27,175 nucleotides of DNA from Labilithrix sp. (lineage in GTDB: Bacteria; Myxococcota; Polyangia; Polyangiales; Polyangiaceae): contig JAQBQL010000158.1 in the NCBI GenBank assembly GCA_028287035.1, positions 1-27,175 on the forward strand. The letters run 5' to 3'. Made by a program: the position numbers and the translations under genes. The notes under the pieces were generated by a model. The model saw nothing but the letters and a program-made list of their open reading frames with translations, searched no databases and was not told the DNA's origin. The number at the start of each line of letters is the position of its first letter. Within the stretch, counting starts at the first letter, position 1. Below are positions 22,010 through 27,175 of the stretch, piece by piece.

Positions 22010-23551
22010 TCAGCGGGCGGAGGCCCGCGCGCCGCTCGCGCTCTTGCCCTTGCCGGCCTTGCCGTTGGCGGCCTTGCCCGCCGGCTTCTTCTCCGCCTTC
22101 TCCGCCTTACCGCCGCCGCCCTTGCCGGCGCGCGGCGCCTTCACGACCTCGGTCACGGTGGACACCGCGTCGGCCTGGCGCTTCGACAGGAACTCGATGA
22201 GGTCGATCTTCGTCACGATGCCGACGACGCTGTCGCGCTCGAGCACGATCGCGGCGCGCGCGTCGGCGAGGATGCCCTGGAGCAGCTCCACCTTCGTATC
22301 GGGCGACACCGTCGCGTAGTCGCTCTCGACGAGCGACGCGATGCTGCTGCTCGCCGCCTTCGTCCCGCCGGACACGAGGTGGCGCAGGAGGTCGACCTCG
22401 CCGACGACGCCCTGCAGCTTGCCCTTCTCGACGACGGGAAGCTGGCTGATGCCGAGGTCCTTCAGCGTCGCGATGACGTCCTTCACCTTCGCGTCGCTGC
22501 GCGTCGTCACGATCTTGTGCTTGCCGCGGAGGGCGAGCACGTCGCTCACGGTGCCGAGGCCGGGCTCCTCCTCGAGGAAGCCGTTCTCGCGCATCCAGTC
22601 GTCGTTGAAGATCTTCGAGACGTACTTCTGGCCGGCGTCGCAGAGGAAGACGAGGATCTTGAGCGGACCCTTCCGCTCCTTCGCCCACTTGATGGCGCCG
22701 GCGACGGCCGCGCCGCCCGAGCCGCCCACGAAGAGCCCCTCGAGACGCGTCATGTCGCGCGTCATCAGGAAGCACTCCTTGTCGTCGACGCGCACGATGT
22801 CGTCGAGGATCTTGAGGTTCATCGTCGTCGGGAAGAAGTCCTCGCCGATGCCCTCGACCTTGTACGAGAACGGACGCGTCACGCGGCCGGTCTTCACGAA
22901 GTCGTAGTAGAGCGAGCCGACCGGATCGACGCCGACGATCTGGACCTTCGGCATCTTCTCCTTGAGATACTTGCCGGTGCCGCTGACCGTTCCGCCCGTG
23001 CCCATGCCGGCGACGAACACGTCGAAGTCGCCCTTCGTCTGCTTGACGATCTCGGGCCCCGTCCAGAGGTAGTGCGCCTCGGGGTTCGCGGGGTTGTGGT
23101 ACTGGTTCGCGTAGAACGAGTTGGGCGTCTCGTCGGCGATGCGGCGCGACACCTTGTAGTAGCTGCGCGGGTCGTCGGCATCGACCGCGGTCGGGCACAT
23201 GACGACGCGGGCGCCGAACGCGCGGAGGTTCGAGACCTTCTCGGCGCTCATCTTGTCCGGCATCACGAAGATGCACTTGTAGCCGCGGATGGCGGCGAGC
23301 AGCGCGAGTGATGCGCCGGTGTTACCGCTCGTCGCCTCGACGATGGTGCCGCCCGGCTTGAGGCCCGCTTCCTCGGCGCGACGGAGGAGGTTCCAGGCGA
23401 GCCGATCCTTGTGGCTGCCACCCGGGTTCAGGTACTCGCACTTGACGTAGATCTCGATGCCGGGCGGCAGCTCGTGGGTGACCCGATTGAGCTTCACGAT
23501 CGGGGTGTTCCCGACCGCCTTCGTGATGTTCTCGAGCGCGCCGTGCATCAT
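22010..23551 (-). CDS. cystathionine beta-synthase with C-terminal CBS pair
   Basis: A 513-residue PLP enzyme of the cysteine synthase/CBS family. The PLP lysine is Lys48 in NPGGSHKDR; SGNTGASLAL and GMGTGGTVSGTGKY bind substrate and phosphate. Residues to about 330 are catalytic. Two CBS domains follow (about 345-470: ISQLPVVEKGKLQGVVGEVD; AAIVLERDSVVGIVTKIDLI), as in eukaryotic-type cystathionine beta-synthase, and usually give regulation by adenosyl ligands. A final 40-residue Ala/Lys/Gly tail (KAEKAEKKPAGKAANGKAGK) is extra. There is no haem-binding N-terminus, and the enzyme could also act as O-acetylserine sulfhydrylase. Two adjacent ATGs start the gene; neither has a Shine-Dalgarno site. 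Divergent, nearly abutting, from the gene at 23567. Confidence 0.92.
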   Translation of the reverse strand: MMHGALENITKAVGNTPIVKLNRVTHELPPGIEIYVKCEYLNPGGSHKDRLAWNLLRRAEEAGLKPGGTIVEATSGNTGASLALLAAIRGYKCIFVMPDKMSAEKVSNLRAFGARVVMCPTAVDADDPRSYYKVSRRIADETPNSFYANQYHNPANPEAHYLWTGPEIVKQTKGDFDVFVAGMGTGGTVSGTGKYLKEKMPKVQIVGVDPVGSLYYDFVKTGRVTRPFSYKVEGIGEDFFPTTMNLKILDDIVRVDDKECFLMTRDMTRLEGLFVGGSGGAAVAGAIKWAKERKGPLKILVFLCDAGQKYVSKIFNDDWMRENGFLEEEPGLGTVSDVLALRGKHKIVTTRSDAKVKDVIATLKDLGISQLPVVEKGKLQGVVGEVDLLRHLVSGGTKAASSSIASLVESDYATVSPDTKVELLQGILADARAAIVLERDSVVGIVTKIDLIEFLSKRQADAVSTVTEVVKAPRAGKGGGGKAEKAEKKPAGKAANGKAGKGKSASGARASAR

Positions 23552-23566
23552 GGTATGCGCAATACG

Positions 23567-24580
23567 ATGCGAGGTCCGCTCCGCGCAAGCGATACCGCGA
23601 TCATGATCGCGATCGTCGTGCTCGGCGCCGCATCCGCTGGAGCTCTCGGCTGCGTGACGCGCAAGGCGCACCGCGTCGTCACCGAGGAGAAACCTCCGCC
23701 GAACGTCCTCACCGTGTCGTTCGAGCGCATCGCGCTGCGGACGAGCGCCTGGGTCGAGCTGCATGCGTGGCTCGCGTGGGCCGCCCGGTCGGACGAGGTG
23801 CTGCCGGATGCGGCGCTCACCGACGCATCCGTCCGGTACCGCGCGGCGCTGGTCGCGGACCCCGCCGATGACGCGCTGGGCCGCGCGACCGCCTCGCTCG
23901 CGGCCTGCGACGACGCCCGCTGCGCCGCCGCCGCGCTCGAGGGATCGCCGTTCGCGCGACCGTACCTGGACGCGCTCCCCGGGTTCCTGGAGGCGCGCTG
24001 GATCCGGCGTTCGCGCGTGGCGCGCGGCGGCCTCGAATCGGCGCAGGCCGCGCTCGGTGAAGAGCTCGATCCGATGGTGCTCCGCCTCGCCCGGGATCTC
24101 GCGATCGACTGGCCGCGGACGCCCGTGGTGGTCGCCATGGTCGGCGAGGGGCCGGAGGCGGGCCCGGGGGCGCCCATCCCCGTGCTGCTGGCGGCGCGCG
24201 GCGGATGCTTCGCGGGAAAGCGCGGCGAGGAGACCACCGTGCATGATGCACGCATCGTCGACTGCGTGCTCGCCTACGCGGCCCGCTCGCTGTCGGCGAG
24301 GAGCGAGGTCGCGGTCGCGCTGGCCGAGGCGCTCCGGGCGCGGGGCAAGGGCGCCGAGCAGGACCGCGCGTGGACCTGCCTCGTCGTGCACGCGGCGGCG
24401 GTGGTCGTGACCGGCCTCGAGCGAAGGCACGTCTCGGTGCTGCGCCGCTCGGCCGCCGCGGCGCTCCCCGAGCGGATGGCCTGGCTCGCCCGCGAGTGGC
24501 CGTCGCGGATGCGCGGGGAGAAGCCCGCGGCGTTCGCGCAGCGCTACGCGGAGGCGATCGCCAGCGAGGCGGCGCCATGA
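23567..24580 (+). CDS. exported or membrane-anchored protein of unknown function, upstream of mutH
   Basis: A 337-residue protein. The N-terminus MRGPLRASDTAIMIAIVVLG, then AASAGALGC, looks like a signal peptide, possibly with a lipobox at GALGC, though residue -3 is Ala rather than Leu. The rest is Ala/Arg/Leu-rich and helical, with paired cysteines (AACDDARCAAA) and a C-terminal region EHARTC-like in spacing (RAWTCLVVHAAAVVV). I recognise no family. Starts at 23555, 23567 and 23603 are all possible; codons before 23603 have more A/T third positions. Its stop overlaps the mutH start (ATGA), so the two are translationally coupled. Divergent from the cystathionine beta-synthase gene. Confidence 0.65.
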   Translation: MRGPLRASDTAIMIAIVVLGAASAGALGCVTRKAHRVVTEEKPPPNVLTVSFERIALRTSAWVELHAWLAWAARSDEVLPDAALTDASVRYRAALVADPADDALGRATASLAACDDARCAAAALEGSPFARPYLDALPGFLEARWIRRSRVARGGLESAQAALGEELDPMVLRLARDLAIDWPRTPVVVAMVGEGPEAGPGAPIPVLLAARGGCFAGKRGEETTVHDARIVDCVLAYAARSLSARSEVAVALAEALRARGKGAEQDRAWTCLVVHAAAVVVTGLERRHVSVLRRSAAAALPERMAWLAREWPSRMRGEKPAAFAQRYAEAIASEAAP

Positions 24581-25278
24581 GCGATCGGCTCGAGCCCACC
24601 GGCCCCGACGTCGAGCGCGCCATCGAGGCGCTGCTGGAGCGTGCGCGGAGCCTCGTGGGGCGCTCGGTCGGCGAGATCGCCGCGGCCCTCGGCGTGTCGT
24701 CGCAAGGGGAGGCCGTACGCACGAAAGGGACGCCCGGCGCGATCCTCGAGCTCGCGCTCGGCGCCACGGGCGGATCGACGAAGGTGCACGACTTCCCGGA
24801 GCTCGGCGTGGAGCTGAAGACGATCCCCGTCGACCGGCGCGGGGTGCCCGTCGAGTCCACCTACGTGTGCACGCTCTCGCTCGCCGACGCCGAGACGCAG
24901 GAGTGGGAGGACTCGTGGGTCCGGGCGAAGCTGCGGCGCGTGCTCTTCGTGCCGCTCGTCGCGGGGGACGGAGAGCCGTGGCCCGAGCGGCGCGTCGCGG
25001 TCCCGGTGCTCTGGCGGCCGACGCCCGCGCAGGAGGCGGTGCTGCGCGGCGACTTCGACGACGTCGTCGGGCTCATCGGCGTCGGTCGGATCGAGGAGCT
25101 CACCGCGCATCGCGGGGTGTGGATGCAGGTCCGCCCGAAGGCCGCTCACGGACGGGTCCGCACCGTCGCGTTCGGCGCCGATGGCGAGGCGATCGCGACC
25201 GTGCCGCGCGGGTTCTATCTCCGCACGCGGTGCACGGGCGCGATCCTCGTGGACCCGGCGGCGTTGCCGGCCGCCTGA
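24577..25278 (+). CDS. mutH: DNA mismatch repair endonuclease MutH
   Basis: A 233-residue protein matching E. coli MutH (229 residues) along its length. The nuclease core has Glu58 (ILELALG), Asp72 (HDF), Glu79 and Lys81 (GVELKTIPVD), giving the D-X6-E-X-K metal site of the PvuII/MutH fold. Also present are RAKLRRVLFVPL, RRVAVPVLW, RPKAAHG and PRGFYLRTRCTGAIL, all at the expected places. In gammaproteobacteria MutH nicks the unmethylated strand at hemimethylated GATC after activation by MutS-MutL. The ATG overlaps the upstream stop codon. MutH is mostly confined to Dam-containing gammaproteobacteria, so this copy may have been transferred; its GC and codon use look like the surroundings. Confidence 0.95.
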   Translation: MSDRLEPTGPDVERAIEALLERARSLVGRSVGEIAAALGVSSQGEAVRTKGTPGAILELALGATGGSTKVHDFPELGVELKTIPVDRRGVPVESTYVCTLSLADAETQEWEDSWVRAKLRRVLFVPLVAGDGEPWPERRVAVPVLWRPTPAQEAVLRGDFDDVVGLIGVGRIEELTAHRGVWMQVRPKAAHGRVRTVAFGADGEAIATVPRGFYLRTRCTGAILVDPAALPAA

Positions 25279-25279
25279 C

Positions 25280-26176
25280 TCAGAGCGACGCGCCGTCGAA
25301 CGTGTTGCACGTCTCGAGCTTGCCGCTGTCGTAGCCGGTCTTGAACCACTTCGACCGCTCGGCCGACGAGCCATGGGTCCACGACTCCGGGTTCACGCGA
25401 CCCGTGCTCTGCTTCTGCAGGCGGTCGTCGCCGATCGCGGCGGCGGCGCCGAGCGCCTCGTCGATGTCGCCCGCGTCGAGGATCTTGCGGTCGTTGCTGT
25501 TCTTCGCCCAGATGCCCGCGAAGCAGTCGGCCTGCAGCTCGAGCCGCACGCTGTTGCCCTCGGCGCCCTTCTGCGAGCCGCGCGCGCTCCGCGCCTTGTC
25601 GTCGATGCCGAGCTGGTGCTGGACGTGGTGCCCGATCTCGTGCGCGATGACGTAGGCCTGGGCGAAGTCGCCCTTCGCGCCGAAGCGCTGCTCGAGCTCG
25701 TTGTAGAAGGCGAGGTCGATGTACACGCGCTGGTCGAGCGGGCAGTAGAACGGGCCGGTCGCGGCCTGGCCGTTGCCGCAGGCGGTCTGCGTCGAGTCGG
25801 TGAAGAGGACCAGCTTCGCGTTCTGGTACGTCTTGCCGTGGTCGGCGAATTGCTTCCGCCACGAGGCCTGGCTGTCGTCGAGCACGAATGCCACGAACTG
25901 AGCCTTCTTGTCATCCGAGCGCCCGGTCTTGAGGGACGCGCCGCTGGTGCTCGTGTCGGCCGGCTTGTCGCCGCCGCCCAGGATCCCGCCGAGGCCGCCC
26001 ATGCCGCCGACCACCATGAAGCCGACGATCAGGAGGGCGATGACCCAGCCGCCACGGAAGCGCGTGAGCAGCGGAAGGAGCCCGAGGAGCCCGGCGCCGC
26101 CGATGCCGCCACCGCCCCCGCCCTGCCCACGACGGTCGATGACATCGGGGCTCTCGTGACCTTCGTCCCACTTCAT
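25280..26176 (-). CDS. ypfJ: neutral zinc metallopeptidase, YpfJ family
   Basis: A 298-residue membrane-anchored protein. The MKWDEGHESPDVIDRRG start is the conserved YpfJ N-terminus and fixes the ATG at 26176. A Gly-rich stretch and one membrane helix (about 40-65, GGWVIALLIVGFMVVGGMGG) follow, then a soluble domain with the zincin motif HEIGHH (179-184), a downstream ELQADCFAG segment containing the presumed third zinc ligand, and GDIDEALGAAAAIGDDRLQ. Families of this type are annotated as metalloproteases, but substrates are not established. It is convergent with mutH, stops separated by one base, and follows pgeF by 77 bp on the same strand. Confidence 0.92.
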   Translation of the reverse strand: MKWDEGHESPDVIDRRGQGGGGGGIGGAGLLGLLPLLTRFRGGWVIALLIVGFMVVGGMGGLGGILGGGDKPADTSTSGASLKTGRSDDKKAQFVAFVLDDSQASWRKQFADHGKTYQNAKLVLFTDSTQTACGNGQAATGPFYCPLDQRVYIDLAFYNELEQRFGAKGDFAQAYVIAHEIGHHVQHQLGIDDKARSARGSQKGAEGNSVRLELQADCFAGIWAKNSNDRKILDAGDIDEALGAAAAIGDDRLQKQSTGRVNPESWTHGSSAERSKWFKTGYDSGKLETCNTFDGASL

Positions 26177-26253
26177 GCCCCGGCGGCGTGCAAGAGCGCG
26201 GCCATGACGCACGCGGCGGATGGTCTCAGGCCCTGGTCACCGGACCGATCAGG

Positions 26254-27015
26254 TCAGCGCGCGGCGATGACCGCGAGGAGCCGCCCGCTCGCGTCACCAT
26301 CGCGGCGATACGAGTAGAACCGTTCGGCGTCGCAGCGGGTGCAGGCGCCCACGTCCTCCACGTGCGCGTCGCGGAGGCCATGCGCGCCGAGCTGCGCCCT
26401 TACCGCGCGCCTCAGGTCGACGAAGGCCTTGCCGCGCGCCGGATCACGACGGGCGATCGCCGCGTCGCTCGTGGCGCGCGCGATCTGCTCGCCCACGTCG
26501 TCGCTCACCTCGAAGCAGCACGGGCCGATGCACGGGCCGATCGCCGCGATCACCGCCGAAGGATCCTCGGGCGCGAGGTCCGCGAGGGCCGCCCCGAGCA
26601 CGTCCGCGACGACGCCTCGCCACCCGGCATGAGCGGCGGCGACACGCCCGGAGCGCGGGTCGGCGAGGAGCACCGGGACGCAGTCGGCAACGCGGATGCC
26701 CACCGCCGCCCCGGATCCGGCGGCCGCGACGAGCGCGTCGGCCTCGGCGGTGACGAGATCGGCCGGCGTGCCCTCGGCCCGACGCACGACCCGCCCGTGC
26801 ACCTGCACGGTCTGGTAGAGCCGCGCCGCGTCGTACCCGACCGTCTCGGCAAGCCGCCGCTGGTTCTCGGCGAGCCGCGGCGGGTCACGCAGGAGCGCGA
26901 AGTCGAGGTGCTCGAAAGGGGCCTCGCTCACACCTCCGGCGCGGGTCGTGAAACCATGACGGAATCCCGAGGATGTCAGGGAATCCGAGAGGAGCAAGGG
27001 GATCAGCTCAGGCAC
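26254..27015 (-). CDS. pgeF: PgeF/YfiH-family protein (peptidoglycan editing / purine nucleoside phosphorylase-like)
   Basis: A 253-residue protein of the former DUF152 (YfiH) family with all signature blocks: HGFTTRAGGVS, QVHG, VADCVPVLL, AAHAGWRG, IGPCIGPCCFEV and FYSYRRDGDASGRLLAVI. The His/Cys residues in QVHG, ADCVP and HAGW bind the metal. Members have been reported to edit misincorporated serine in peptidoglycan precursors (E. coli PgeF) and to show purine nucleoside phosphorylase or laccase activity. The start is uncertain: GTG at 27015 is used, while GTG at 27033 adds six codons including the rare ATA and CGA. It is divergent from the kinase gene, leaving under 30 bp between them. 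Confidence 0.93.
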   Translation of the reverse strand: MPELIPLLLSDSLTSSGFRHGFTTRAGGVSEAPFEHLDFALLRDPPRLAENQRRLAETVGYDAARLYQTVQVHGRVVRRAEGTPADLVTAEADALVAAAGSGAAVGIRVADCVPVLLADPRSGRVAAAHAGWRGVVADVLGAALADLAPEDPSAVIAAIGPCIGPCCFEVSDDVGEQIARATSDAAIARRDPARGKAFVDLRRAVRAQLGAHGLRDAHVEDVGACTRCDAERFYSYRRDGDASGRLLAVIAAR

Positions 27016-27042
27016 CTTGGATCGTGGTATCACGGGTATCCG

Positions 27043-27175
27043 ATGGCCCGGCAGCAGGATCCGTTCATCGGCCGGGACGTCCTGAACGGCCAGTTCCAGA
27101 TCCTCCAGAAGATCGGCTCTGGGGGCATGGGGTCCGTCTACAAGGCGCTCCAGCCCGCCATGAATCGCATGGTGG
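27043..27175 (+). CDS. Hanks-type serine/threonine protein kinase (partial, 5' end only)
   Basis: Only 44 codons are inside the window. From the ATG at 27043 the protein reads MARQQDPFIGRDVLNGQF, then IGSGGMGSVYKALQPAMNR. The glycine-rich loop GSGGMGSVY followed by K-A is the nucleotide-binding start of eukaryotic-like bacterial Ser/Thr kinases (PknB type), which are very numerous in myxobacteria. Everything beyond the ATP loop lies outside the window, so activity and output domains cannot be judged. Confidence 0.9.
   Translation, partial: MARQQDPFIGRDVLNGQFQILQKIGSGGMGSVYKALQPAMNRMV

Noticed and set aside
22010..24430. An 806-residue form of cystathionine beta-synthase
   Set aside because: The first 290 residues are antisense to the gene at 23567-24580 and lack family similarity; the conserved enzyme begins at 23551.
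24577..25278. A Sau3AI/DpnII-type restriction enzyme
   Set aside because: Length and motifs match MutH along the entire protein, and no methyltransferase of a restriction system is adjacent.

Overview
The window is very GC-rich DNA with strong G/C third-codon bias and almost no spare sequence. It looks like chromosomal DNA of a myxobacterium-like member of the Myxococcota (former Deltaproteobacteria). That is inferred from several things seen together: a DUF2330 secreted protein, a Hanks-type Ser/Thr kinase start with an ..IGSGGMGSVYKA.. glycine loop, many lipoproteins and secreted proteins, flagellum-related type III secretion genes outside a flagellar cluster, and GTG/TTG starts. No phage, insertion sequence, integrase or CRISPR array was seen.

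Layout. 1-3676 (-): three-gene run (unrecognised protein, polytopic membrane protein, DUF2330 protein cut by the window edge). 3794-3974 (-): tRNA-Ala(CGC) with its own promoter, leader hairpin and terminator-like hairpin. 3980-5375 (-): fliO-like gene, FliP/SctR export-gate gene and a small lipoprotein. 5494-6747 (+): aspartate kinase lysC, probably leaderless. 6762-12616 (-): envelope cluster read leftwards as PAP2 phosphatase, a two-cysteine secreted protein, two paralogous proteins each made of three DsbA-like domains, and a small beta-barrel protein. 12663-13796 (+): bifunctional chorismate mutase/prephenate dehydrogenase tyrA. 13797-14436: a 640-bp gene-free stretch filled with nine repeats of about 55 bp, five in one orientation followed by four inverted, all sharing a 14-bp invariant core. 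14437-15078 (+): MarR-type regulator. 15086-17823: threonine catabolism, with SDR-type threonine dehydrogenase and a small winged-helix protein on (-) facing kbl on (+). 17834-19142 (-): Tat-exported sulfite-oxidase-family molybdoenzyme overlapping a PepSY-type membrane partner. 19231-20862 (+): HEAT/THUMP-like/methyltransferase fusion. 20912-22003 (+): zinc-ribbon protein with a Pro/Ala linker and a Tudor/SH3-like end. 22010-23551 (-): cystathionine beta-synthase with CBS pair. 23567-25278 (+): unknown exported protein overlapping a convincing MutH. 25280-27015 (-): PgeF and a YpfJ-type zinc metallopeptidase. 27043-end (+): start of a Ser/Thr protein kinase.

How the genes work together. The clearest functional units are Tdh plus Kbl (threonine to glycine and acetyl-CoA) with a candidate local regulator, the molybdoenzyme with its membrane partner, and the periplasmic thiol/disulfide cluster. 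The most unusual items are the convergent 55-bp repeat array, the MutH homologue outside the gammaproteobacteria where that protein is usually found, and the pair of triple-thioredoxin proteins.
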